Below are positions 1 through 7,987 of a stretch of 47,360 nt of DNA, piece by piece. Both the position numbers and the translations under genes were made by a program. Numbering within the stretch: the stretch's first letter is position 1; each line of letters opens with the position of its first letter. The stretch comes from Myxococcota bacterium (GTDB lineage: Bacteria > Myxococcota_A > UBA9042 > DTJE01): assembly GCA_029975745.1 (NCBI GenBank), contig JARKOL010000044.1, positions 1 through 47,360 of the forward strand, written 5' to 3'. The notes beneath the pieces are model-generated. The model made no database searches. It worked only from the letters and a program-made list of their open reading frames with translations, and had not been told where the DNA came from.

Positions 1-58
1 AGACCGCGGCGCCCAGGCCCGCGACAACGACGGCGGCGGTCAGAACCCGAATACGCAT
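1..58 (-). CDS. Start of an exported protein, cut by the window edge
   Basis: Only the first 19 codons are inside the window, reading MRIRVLTAAVVVAGLGAAV. They have a basic n-region and a hydrophobic core, as in a Sec signal peptide. A strong ribosome binding site (GGGAGG on the minus strand, about 64-69) precedes the ATG at 58. The function cannot be told from this fragment. It lies 62 bases downstream of the membrane protein gene on the same strand and may share its transcript. Confidence 0.6.
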   Translation of the reverse strand, partial: MRIRVLTAAVVVAGLGAAV

Positions 59-120
59 GGTCACCTCCCAGGTAGTGGCCGGACGTGTCGGCCTCGCAAC
101 GCAACCCGGAAAGTGGTCAC

Positions 121-2226
121 TTATTCCCCGGGTGGCAAGACGCGATAGACGCCGATCCGGAAGGGGCCCGGTCCGCTGAAACACCACCCGAAGTCCAGGT
201 CGGCGTGTTCGTGAACGGGCTTGCGGTCGATCGGGAGGCGCCGCAAGGGCACCTGGCGTTCGAGCACGGGCTCCAGCCGGAAGCGTCGCGCCATCTCCTG
301 ACATCCCGGATGCGGGCCGGGTTCGCCGCAGCGCCGCAGGTGGCAGCGAACGCCCGACAGGAAGTACACCGGTCGGTCGAACGACGGCGTGTCCAGGAAG
401 GTGCCGATGCCCACGACGCGATCCTGGCGGAACGGCGGCTGGAATCGGTAGTCGGGCCAGTCCATGTGCGGCGGCTCGGTCGGCGGATCGACGTACGCGC
501 GCCGGACGATGGTGGCCGGCGTGGGGGGCAGCAGCGTCCGGGCGTCGGCGAGCAGATCCTCCTCGTCGTCGGCGTTCGAGCGCAGCCACAGGGCCGGGAT
601 GGTGGCGGCGGTCGAGACCAGCAGGATGGCGACCCCCACGACCATGCCGATCGCGCGGATGGGGCCGGAGGTGCGGACGGGCCACTTGCCCGCCGGAACC
701 GACAGGCCCCAGGCGCCGGCCAGGACCAGCAGTGCCAGGCCCGGCGCCTGGACGCGCGGGATCGATACGTACGGCAGGTCCAGTTGCGCCATGGCGATCC
801 AGGCCATGCCCAGCCCCGCCAGCAGCAGGACGGGGCGGCGGGATGCGCGATCGACCAGGAAGGGCGCCGCCAGCGCGCCGACGGTGACGACGGTCGGGAA
901 CAGGCTGGGCCAGAAGGCCGCGTTGCGAAGCAGGGTGCCGGAAAGGACCGCCTGCACCCCGCGCCAGGTGGCCAGTTGGGGCGTGTTGCCGCGCGACAGT
1001 TCCAGTTCGACGGCCCAGGTGGTCTGGGCGATGCGCAGGCCCAGAACCGCGACGACGAACGCCGCCAGGGCAAGCCAGGCGGCGATGGCGCCGTTCGACG
1101 GGCGCCGGGGACGGGCGCTCCCGGGAGCCGGGGCCCAGGCCCAGGCGGCGGCCGTGGCCAGGGGGATCAGGACGATGGCCTCGGGGCGGGAAAGGGCCGC
1201 CAGGGCCAGGGGGAAGGCGGCCAGCCACGCGGTGGCGGGCGAAGCGGTCCGGCGGGTGCGTGCCGCAAGCGCCAGGCCGACCAGCGTCCACAGCAACGTG
1301 GGCACCCCCAGGCTTTCGGAGGTCGCGTCCTTGACCAGCAGCGGGGTGAAGGCGATCAGAAGCGCCCCCAGCAGCACGGCTCGGCGCGGGGCGCCCAGTG
1401 CCGCCAGCAGTGCCGCCGCCGCCGGGACCGCCAGGCCCCCCAGCACCTTGTGCAGCGCGATCACGACGCCGTGATCCGGACCGGTCAGGCGGAATACCAG
1501 GTGGTGCAGCGCCAGCGCGCCGGGCCCGTACTTCGGAATCGGGTCCAGGTCGTACGCGATCTGCACCAGGCGGTAGCCCATGTAGTGCATCACCGGCAGG
1601 GACGGCAGCAGCAGGCGAAGGCCGATGGCGAACCCCGTGATGACCAGCAGCACCCGGCGCAACCGGCGGTCGCGGGGGTCCAGTTCCCTGCCCAGTGCGC
1701 CGGCCGTCCAGGGCAACAGCAGCAGGAATGCCACGACCAGGGCCAGGCCGGTCGCGGCGGAAAGGCGTTCGATGGTCCTTGCCGGACCGGGCGGAGGCTG
1801 GTCGGCCGGCCGGGCGTAGCGGGGTGGGGTCGGCAGGCGCACGCTGCCGGTGTCGTTGCGTCGCAGCGCCTCCAGGAACGCCTGGACGAGGGGGGCGACG
1901 TCCTCGGGCGGCTGGCCGTCGACCGTGGGTCCCCGGTAGGCGACGTCCAGCGACGGGGTTCGGGCGAATGCGGGGGCGTCGTCGTTGCGCGGGGTCAGGC
2001 GCAGTTCGATGGTGCCGCGAGGGAGGGTTTCCGGGCGGTTCGGCACGTACAGGAAATGGACGGCTTCGCCCACGTGGACGTCGCGCAGTTGCCAGCCCGG
2101 GACGGCGGTCACGCGGGAACCATCGGCCCGGCGGATCAGGTCGGATGGGTCCGGGGCCCCGCACGCGCCCAGCAGCGCGGTCAGCAGCCCCAGCATCACG
2201 GTCCAGACGGTTCCCGTTCGCGCCAT
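121..2226 (-). CDS. Polytopic membrane protein, GT-C glycosyltransferase-like (GT39/PMT type)
   Basis: 701 residues. I chose the ATG at 2226 because it gives an N-terminal hydrophobic segment ending in LLGAC (Cys22), which resembles a lipobox; the open frame continues upstream without a good signal. Residues about 23-150 are hydrophilic and probably extracytoplasmic. They are followed by roughly ten hydrophobic segments separated by Arg-rich loops, then a soluble C-terminal part of about 130 residues with four Cys near residues 645-660. The hydrophobic layout and the conserved-looking DLDPIPKYGPGA loop before a His-His pair resemble lipid-linked-sugar glycosyltransferases of the GT-C fold. 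No catalytic pair can be assigned with certainty. It is divergent from the operon starting at 2307, with only 80 bases between the starts. The family assignment is tentative; the membrane topology is clear. Confidence 0.6.
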   Translation of the reverse strand: MARTGTVWTVMLGLLTALLGACGAPDPSDLIRRADGSRVTAVPGWQLRDVHVGEAVHFLYVPNRPETLPRGTIELRLTPRNDDAPAFARTPSLDVAYRGPTVDGQPPEDVAPLVQAFLEALRRNDTGSVRLPTPPRYARPADQPPPGPARTIERLSAATGLALVVAFLLLLPWTAGALGRELDPRDRRLRRVLLVITGFAIGLRLLLPSLPVMHYMGYRLVQIAYDLDPIPKYGPGALALHHLVFRLTGPDHGVVIALHKVLGGLAVPAAAALLAALGAPRRAVLLGALLIAFTPLLVKDATSESLGVPTLLWTLVGLALAARTRRTASPATAWLAAFPLALAALSRPEAIVLIPLATAAAWAWAPAPGSARPRRPSNGAIAAWLALAAFVVAVLGLRIAQTTWAVELELSRGNTPQLATWRGVQAVLSGTLLRNAAFWPSLFPTVVTVGALAAPFLVDRASRRPVLLLAGLGMAWIAMAQLDLPYVSIPRVQAPGLALLVLAGAWGLSVPAGKWPVRTSGPIRAIGMVVGVAILLVSTAATIPALWLRSNADDEEDLLADARTLLPPTPATIVRRAYVDPPTEPPHMDWPDYRFQPPFRQDRVVGIGTFLDTPSFDRPVYFLSGVRCHLRRCGEPGPHPGCQEMARRFRLEPVLERQVPLRRLPIDRKPVHEHADLDFGWCFSGPGPFRIGVYRVLPPGE

Positions 2227-2306
2227 GCGCCGACCCCAGGGGCGGATTCGATATGCTACCATCGTCGCGGCGGCCGCGAACCGTGCCCGCCGGAGCAGGA
2301 GGTTCC

Positions 2307-3965
2307 ATGTCGATCTTGCGTTCGACCGCAATCCTGGGGGTCGTCCTGGCGGTGACCGCGGTGGCCGCCGAGGTCCGCGGCGGCGCGGCACCCGGGGAGG
2401 CCGCGCCCGGGGTCACGTTCGTGATCGGCCAGGGGTACGAGGCGTTCTTCTCGGATGCGCTCAGCGCGGCCGGGGCGCCCGGCGGGTGGACGCTCCAGGG
2501 GATCTCGCTGGAGCGATCCAGCGCTTCGGCTCGGTACCAGGCTCGGTCCGGGGCGACCGTGACGGTCATCCTGGAACATCCGGATGCGGTCGGCGCGGGC
2601 AAGGTCGCCACCCGACGCTTCCGGCTGCGCGCCGAGGGGGAAGGCGGCGATCCGGACCGGCTGGTGCGACACCTGGCCGCCCGGATTCGTGCCCGGGAGG
2701 GCGTGTTCCAGTGGCGTGCCGACCGTCCCGTCGTCTCGCGTCCTGGGGCGATGCCGACGATACCTCCGGACGCCCTGCCGCCGAACCTGCTTTCGGAACC
2801 GACGTGGGATCTGGGGGACTCGGCGGCGTTCCGGCGGTTCCAGGAGGCGCGCGCGGCCATCGACGCCGGCAAGCTGGCGGAGGCGCGCTCCCTGGCGTCG
2901 GCGCTGGCCGCGGCCAGCCCCTTGGCGACCGCCTCGATCCTGCGACGGATCGGAGACTTCGGTCGCGCGGTCGAGGTGCTGGAACAAGGCATGTCCTCGG
3001 GTGTGCGTTCGGGGTCGGACCGTCGGGACGAGGATCGTGCCTTGTCGTTGCTGTTGGCGGGCCGCGAGGCGGACGCGGACCGGTTGCTGGCGGGGACGCC
3101 CGACTCGCTGTGTCGCAAGGCGGCCTTGTGGACTCGAGCCCTGCGGGAGGGGCGGGCCGCCGATGTCGCCCGGCTGGCGGTCGGGCCGTTGCGTTCCCAG
3201 CAGCGTCCGCCGCGCTGCGTCCACCAGTTCCGGCTGCGACTGGCGTATGCGCTGGGGGATGGGGCGGGCATCGAGGCGGCGGGGAAGGCGGCGCTGGCGC
3301 ATCTGGGGCCGGATGACGACCTGCTGTTCCTGTGGGGCAAGTTCTACTTCGATGATTTCTTCAGCCCGGCGTCGTTGGCGAAGGCGGCCATTCCCTGGCG
3401 CACGCTGGCGCGGCGCAATCCGAATTACCCATCGATCCTGGGGATATATGCGACGGCCGAGGTGCAGTCCGGCGGCTTGAGCCGCGACCGCGCGTTCGCG
3501 TATCTGGAGGCCTGGCGCAAGGACCGAACCGACCTGGTCTCGGCGTTCCTGGCCGGGGTCGGCATGCACTACCTGCGCGAGTTCGAGCCCAGCATCCCGG
3601 CGCTGGAAGCGGTTTACGCAGGCGTCCCGGAGGAGCCTCGCGCGGGGATGTACCTGGCCATGGCGTACTACTTCACGGGGCGTCAGGCGCAGGCCGAGCA
3701 GGTGCTGGACGCCATCCGGGACTACGCCTACCAGGAACCCGACATCTACTACTGCCGCTCCAGCGTCTGGCGACACAAGGACGTCCAGGCGTCGCGCCGC
3801 GAGATGGAGGCGTTCCTGGCCGTGATGGACGAGCCCGAGCGCTTCTGCTTCGACCCCGCCAAGCCCGCTCGGGCGCGCGAGGATCTGGAGGCGATGCGGC
3901 GTGGCGAGGTGCCTCCCGTGCGCCTGCCGAACTCGGAACAGGAGATTCGGCCCGGAGTCCGATGA
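2307..3965 (+). CDS. Secreted TPR-like repeat protein
   Basis: 552 residues. The ATG at 2307 has AGGAGG (2297-2302) five bases upstream. Residues 1-22 form a Sec signal peptide ending near AVAAEVRG. Residues about 35-130 look like a small beta-rich domain. From about residue 165 to the end the sequence is alanine-rich helix pairs spaced as in tetratricopeptide repeats, for example ARAAIDAGKLAEARSLASAL and PRAGMYLAMAYYFTGRQAQA. This points to a periplasmic protein-protein scaffold; no enzyme motif is visible. Its stop codon overlaps the next ATG (ATGA at 3962), so it is translationally coupled to the lipoprotein gene. It is the first gene of a four-gene run that ends in an ABC transporter. Exact function unknown. 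Confidence 0.7.
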   Translation: MSILRSTAILGVVLAVTAVAAEVRGGAAPGEAAPGVTFVIGQGYEAFFSDALSAAGAPGGWTLQGISLERSSASARYQARSGATVTVILEHPDAVGAGKVATRRFRLRAEGEGGDPDRLVRHLAARIRAREGVFQWRADRPVVSRPGAMPTIPPDALPPNLLSEPTWDLGDSAAFRRFQEARAAIDAGKLAEARSLASALAAASPLATASILRRIGDFGRAVEVLEQGMSSGVRSGSDRRDEDRALSLLLAGREADADRLLAGTPDSLCRKAALWTRALREGRAADVARLAVGPLRSQQRPPRCVHQFRLRLAYALGDGAGIEAAGKAALAHLGPDDDLLFLWGKFYFDDFFSPASLAKAAIPWRTLARRNPNYPSILGIYATAEVQSGGLSRDRAFAYLEAWRKDRTDLVSAFLAGVGMHYLREFEPSIPALEAVYAGVPEEPRAGMYLAMAYYFTGRQAQAEQVLDAIRDYAYQEPDIYYCRSSVWRHKDVQASRREMEAFLAVMDEPERFCFDPAKPARAREDLEAMRRGEVPPVRLPNSEQEIRPGVR

Positions 3966-5410
3966 TCGACTTTCCCCACTTGGGGCGGCTGGGTGCCGCT
4001 CTTCTGTTGACGGCAGCGCTGGCGATGGCGTCGTGTCGGGGGCGCGGTCCCGAGCCCCTGACCGCGGTTCCCGCGGATGCGGAGGGCATCGTCGCGATCG
4101 CGCCCGCCCGGGTGCTTGCGGGGCGTCTGGCACCGACCCTCGACCGATTGCCCGAGGTCGTCGGCGCCGTGGATCTGGTGCGAAGCCTCGTCGGCATCGA
4201 TCTGCGCGAACCGGATCGGGTGCGGCACGAGGGGCTGGACCCCGATCGGGGGGTGGCCTTGGCCTGGGCGGGCGAGGCGTTCCTGGTCCTGCTCCCCGTG
4301 AGTGATCGCGCGGCAGCGGGGCGAAGGCTGGGGCTCCGGCTGGCCAGGCTGGGGTTGATCGAACAGGACGCCCAGGGGGACGCACGGCGGTTCCGGGGGG
4401 GGGCTGGCGGCGACCAGCACGCCTCGCTGCGCGTGGGGGCGGGGCTTGCGGTGGTCTGCCTGGGCAGCCAGACCGCATGCGACCTGGCGGCCGCCGCGAC
4501 TCGGGGCGGGGCCGAGGCGGCACTGGGGGCGGTTCGCGACGAACTGGCCATGTCCCAGGCCGATGTCACGGGGCTCGTTCGCAACCGGGGACTGGTTCGC
4601 CTGGGGCGGATGCTGGGGATCCCGCTGCCCACCTCGGGCATGGCCGGCGCGATGCTGGGCGACCTGCGCCTGGCCTTGTCGCTGGACGGCGGGGTGATGG
4701 TCCGGGCCGCGATTGGGTCGGTGGGCGAACCGATGTCGTCGGGTCTGGCGGACGCATTCGGGACCGGCGACGCGCTGCAGTTGTCCGTGCATGCCGGTTC
4801 GCTGCCGGCGCCCTGGCTGCGCGAGGGGGTCGCCCGGCTGTTCGGCGGCGGGACCGATCTGGCGAGGCGCGTGTCGGGGTGGGACGGGCGGCTCCTGGCG
4901 ACGGTGCCCGCGGACCGGGCCGAACCGGTGCTGCCGCTGCTGCGGCCGGGCAATCTGGCCGGGCTGCCGATCGGCATCCTGGCGGGGTTCCGGAACGAGG
5001 CGGCCGCGTCGGCGATGCTGCAGGAACTGGAAGCGGTCCTGACCCGCCTGGGTGGGCGCGTCACGTCGGTCGATTCGGATGCGTCGCGGGGCCTGTCCGT
5101 CAGCGGCGGCGGACTGCCCGAAGGGTTCGCCGGGCGCGTCGGCCCCGTCTGCTGGTGGGCTTCGGGCCTTGGGGCGGCGGGGCGGGCGCTGGCGTTCGGG
5201 ACCCGGCCGGATTCGACGCGGGGTTCGCTGGAGGCCGTGCCCCAGCGCCTGGCAAGGCTGCGGGTCGATCCGGGCGCCCTGATCGAGGCCTCGGGCGTGA
5301 CGGTGATCGACTTCGTTCGACACCTGGCGACGAACCTTCGAACGGTCGAGGCGGACCTGGCGATGGACGGGTTGCGGCTGCTGCTGGACGTGGCGGTTCG
5401 GGTGCGCTAG
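3962..5410 (+). CDS. Putative lipoprotein of unknown function
   Basis: 482 residues. The signal sequence ends in AMASC with Cys25 as the candidate lipidated residue. The rest is a rather uniform alpha/beta sequence rich in Gly, Ala, Leu and Arg, without a motif I can name. The overall pattern resembles bacterial 'DUF3352-like' periplasmic proteins: repeated short strands, an internal pseudo-repeat, and segments such as GDALQLSVHAGSLPAPW. That resemblance is weak. It overlaps the upstream TPR gene by four bases and is followed 22 bases later by a LolD-like ATPase. A joint role in lipoprotein or envelope transport is possible but inferred only from position. Confidence 0.6.
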   Translation: MIDFPHLGRLGAALLLTAALAMASCRGRGPEPLTAVPADAEGIVAIAPARVLAGRLAPTLDRLPEVVGAVDLVRSLVGIDLREPDRVRHEGLDPDRGVALAWAGEAFLVLLPVSDRAAAGRRLGLRLARLGLIEQDAQGDARRFRGGAGGDQHASLRVGAGLAVVCLGSQTACDLAAAATRGGAEAALGAVRDELAMSQADVTGLVRNRGLVRLGRMLGIPLPTSGMAGAMLGDLRLALSLDGGVMVRAAIGSVGEPMSSGLADAFGTGDALQLSVHAGSLPAPWLREGVARLFGGGTDLARRVSGWDGRLLATVPADRAEPVLPLLRPGNLAGLPIGILAGFRNEAAASAMLQELEAVLTRLGGRVTSVDSDASRGLSVSGGGLPEGFAGRVGPVCWWASGLGAAGRALAFGTRPDSTRGSLEAVPQRLARLRVDPGALIEASGVTVIDFVRHLATNLRTVEADLAMDGLRLLLDVAVRVR

Positions 5411-5432
5411 GCGGCGGTGGCGGGGAGGCTTC

Positions 5433-6152
5433 GTGGACGGTCCCATGATCGAGGTCCGCAACCTGACGAAGGTCTACCCTGGGGCCGTCGCCTCGCCCGA
5501 GGCGGGTCGGGGCGAGTTCGCGCTTCACGGGGTGGATCTGGAGGTCGGTCGGGGCGAGTTCGTGGCCGTCGTCGGGCGATCAGGGTCGGGCAAGACGACG
5601 CTGCTGCACATCCTTGGAGGGCTCGACCGACACTACCAGGGACAGGTTCGGGTGCGGGGGCGCGATCTGGCCACCCTGGATGATCGCGGGCTGTCCAGGA
5701 TGCGCAACGCCACGATTGGATTCGTGTTCCAGGCGTTCCACCTGCTGCCTCACCTGTCCGTCCTGCAGAACGTCCTGCTGCCTTCGCGGTTTTCGGGCAT
5801 CGAGGACCCGGGACTGTTCGAGGGACGCGCGCGCGAGGCGCTGGAACGGACGGGCCTGACCCACAAGGCGTCAAGCCTGCCGACGCGGCTGTCCGCGGGA
5901 GAGCGCCAGCGCGTCGCCATCGCGCGGGCCATCCTGAATCGGCCCGAGTTGTTGTTGTGCGACGAGCCCACCGGCAACCTGGACGCCCAGACGGGGCGCG
6001 CGGTGCTGGACATCTTCCTGGACCTGTGTGCTCGCGACGGGACGACCCTGGTGATCGCGACGCACGAGGCTCGGGTCAGCGAGGCCGCCGGACGACGGAT
6101 CGTGCTGGAGGCGGGGCGATGCGTCGAGCCCCCGAGCGGAGGGGCGGCATGA
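5433..6152 (+). CDS. ABC transporter ATP-binding protein, LolD/MacB type
   Basis: 239 residues. Visible motifs in order: Walker A GRSGSGKTT (about residues 48-56), Q-loop at VFQAFHLLPHL, signature LSAGERQRVAIARAI, Walker B LLLCDEPTGNLD, and the H-loop in ATHEARVSEAAG. The signature and the DEPTGNLD Walker B are typical of the LolD/MacB/FtsE branch. The GTG at 5433 is preferred over the ATG at 5445 because GGAGG (about 5424-5427) is then correctly spaced. The stop overlaps the ATG of the permease (ATGA at 6149). It is expected to power that permease from the cytoplasmic face. Confidence 0.9.
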   Translation: MDGPMIEVRNLTKVYPGAVASPEAGRGEFALHGVDLEVGRGEFVAVVGRSGSGKTTLLHILGGLDRHYQGQVRVRGRDLATLDDRGLSRMRNATIGFVFQAFHLLPHLSVLQNVLLPSRFSGIEDPGLFEGRAREALERTGLTHKASSLPTRLSAGERQRVAIARAILNRPELLLCDEPTGNLDAQTGRAVLDIFLDLCARDGTTLVIATHEARVSEAAGRRIVLEAGRCVEPPSGGAA

Positions 6153-7906
6153 CCTGGCGCGCCCGAATGGCACTGATTCGTCACGCGATGTCGCGCAGCA
6201 GGCACCACTTCGTGTTCGCGGGGGTCGGCCTGGTCGTCGGGTCGGCGACCCTGGCGTTCTTCCTGGCCCTGTCGGCCGGCGTGCGGGATCGGGTGCTCAA
6301 TCGCCTGTACCCGGTCAATCAGGTCGAGTTCCAGGCGGAGACCGTGCGCCTGTTCGGTCTGGGCATCGAAGTGCCCACGCGGATGGACCGGGCGACCATG
6401 GCCGCGCTGGAGCGTCTGGACGGCGTGACGTCGGTTCATCCCAAGCAGCGCGCCAAGTTCCAGGCGCGGTTGTGGGGCGGTGCCGATGTGCTGGGGCGCG
6501 AGGCGCGGGTCGAGTCGTTCTTCGACGGCATCGAGCCGCGGCTGATCCGGGACGAACTGCGGGCGGCCGAGGCGGCGGTGCTGGGGCCCGAGCGCCTGGA
6601 CCTGGCGTGCGCGATCGATGGGGACTGCGGGATTGGCGGCCGCTGCGACGGCGGGCGTTGCGCGCGACCGACCTGGTGGGACGGATTCGAGGACCTGGGG
6701 GCCACCGCCTGGTGTCGAACCGATGACGGCTGCGCGCCGGGTCGGGTCTGCGCCGCGGGACGATGTCGCGTGCCGTGCGACGGGGGCTGTGCCCAGGGCG
6801 ACAGGTGCGATGGGGGCGCATGTTTCGCCGCGTGCGGCTCCGATGGGGATTGCCGTCCCGGCGAGACGTGTCGCACGGGGACGGGCGGGGGCACCTGCGA
6901 GCGTCTGCAGTGTCGCCTGGGGGATGTGCGCGACCAGATGGGCAACGACTGGGCGCGGCTTCGGGGGCGCGTGATCGCGCCGGCCGACCACGCCGGACGA
7001 CCGTGTCCGGAGGGAACCTACTGCGCCGCCAGGAACCTGGCCACGGTGGAGGGCACTTGCGAGGCCCCGATTCCCGCCCTGGTGTCGCCCTTCCTTCTGG
7101 AGGTCTACAACTCGATGGTGGCGACGGCGCTGGGGCTGCGTCGCCTGGGTGGGCTGGAGGTGGTCCTGGGGGTGCGGTTCGCCATCCTGTTTGGCGAGTC
7201 GTACTTCGTCGCCGATGGTCCCGTCGAGGAGCGGGTCGCGCGCCGGGCCCGGGTGGTGGGCTTCTCGCCGAAGGCGATGGAGTTCGGGGTCACGGTTCCC
7301 CTGCCGTACGTCGTCCGTGCCAACGCGGCCCAGCGAGGACGCCAGGCGGCCGCGGAGTTCACCAGCGTCGTGGTGCAGACCGAGCGCAACGAGGATGTGC
7401 CGCGCCTGGTCGAGGATGCCCGCGTCCTGGGGCTGACGCTGGCGCCGCGCAGCGAGGAGGGGCGAAAGGCCGCGAACGTGCTGCTGATCCTGACGCTGGT
7501 GTTCGCGATGGTCAGTCTGGTGATCCTGGGCATCTCGGCCATCAACATCACGCACACGTTCCTGATGCTGGTGACCGAGCGCCGCGTCGAGATCGCGATT
7601 CACCGCTCGGTGGGGGCCCGGCTGCTGGACATTCGACTGTTGTTCCTGGGCGAGGCGGCCATTCTGGGGGCGGCCGGGGGCACGCTGGGCGTCGCGGTCG
7701 CCTGGGGGCTGGGCACCGTGGTCAACGGGTTCGCGGCGGGCGTGCTCCGGGGCATTCCGGGCAGCCCCGAGAACCTGTTCCGCTTCACTCCCGGGGTGAT
7801 CGCCGCCGGCATCGGGTGCGCGGTGGTGTTCGCGCTGGTCGGCGCCTGGCTGCCCTCGCGCGCCGCGGCGCGCACCGATCCGGCCGAGGTTCTGTCCCAG
7901 GGCTAG
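6149..7906 (+). CDS. FtsX/LolC-type ABC permease with a cysteine-rich periplasmic insert
   Basis: 585 residues. There is one membrane helix near residues 20-42, a long periplasmic region (about 45-440), then three C-terminal helices of the FtsX domain. These include the NITHTFLMLVTERRVEIAIH segment typical of MacB/LolC/E permeases, and the protein ends in ARTDPAEVLSQG. The odd part is residues about 154-256, which hold 17 cysteines in repeated DGDCGIGGRC, DDGCAPGRVC and GDCRPGETC units; three more Cys lie at about 285-305. Such repeats are known as disulfide-rich modules in secreted proteins but are not a normal part of this permease family. It is coupled to the ATPase upstream. Likely role: lipoprotein or envelope substrate handling, with the insert as a recognition module (inference). 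Confidence 0.85.
   Translation: MTWRARMALIRHAMSRSRHHFVFAGVGLVVGSATLAFFLALSAGVRDRVLNRLYPVNQVEFQAETVRLFGLGIEVPTRMDRATMAALERLDGVTSVHPKQRAKFQARLWGGADVLGREARVESFFDGIEPRLIRDELRAAEAAVLGPERLDLACAIDGDCGIGGRCDGGRCARPTWWDGFEDLGATAWCRTDDGCAPGRVCAAGRCRVPCDGGCAQGDRCDGGACFAACGSDGDCRPGETCRTGTGGGTCERLQCRLGDVRDQMGNDWARLRGRVIAPADHAGRPCPEGTYCAARNLATVEGTCEAPIPALVSPFLLEVYNSMVATALGLRRLGGLEVVLGVRFAILFGESYFVADGPVEERVARRARVVGFSPKAMEFGVTVPLPYVVRANAAQRGRQAAAEFTSVVVQTERNEDVPRLVEDARVLGLTLAPRSEEGRKAANVLLILTLVFAMVSLVILGISAINITHTFLMLVTERRVEIAIHRSVGARLLDIRLLFLGEAAILGAAGGTLGVAVAWGLGTVVNGFAAGVLRGIPGSPENLFRFTPGVIAAGIGCAVVFALVGAWLPSRAAARTDPAEVLSQG
6608..7063 (+). other. Cysteine-rich repeat region inside the permease
   Basis: This stretch encodes about 20 cysteines in short C-x(4-6)-C units with Gly and Asp between them. 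The DGxC/GRC pattern recurs at least four times within residues 154-256, with a shorter PCPEGTYC unit further on. The even number fits paired disulfides in an extracytoplasmic domain. Reading frame and base composition are continuous with the flanking permease. Confidence 0.75.
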
Positions 7907-7987
7907 CGGTCGGCTGGGCGCCGGCGTCCGCATTCGATTTCGTCCCCGAAACTGGATCACCACCGTTTCCGGATGCGATAGGCGGGC

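Noticed and set aside
85..2355. Long plus-strand open frame of 756 codons opposite the membrane protein
   Set aside because: It is a shadow of the minus-strand gene: very rich in Arg, Gly and Gln, no fold-like pattern. The opposite frame has clear membrane helices and a signal sequence.
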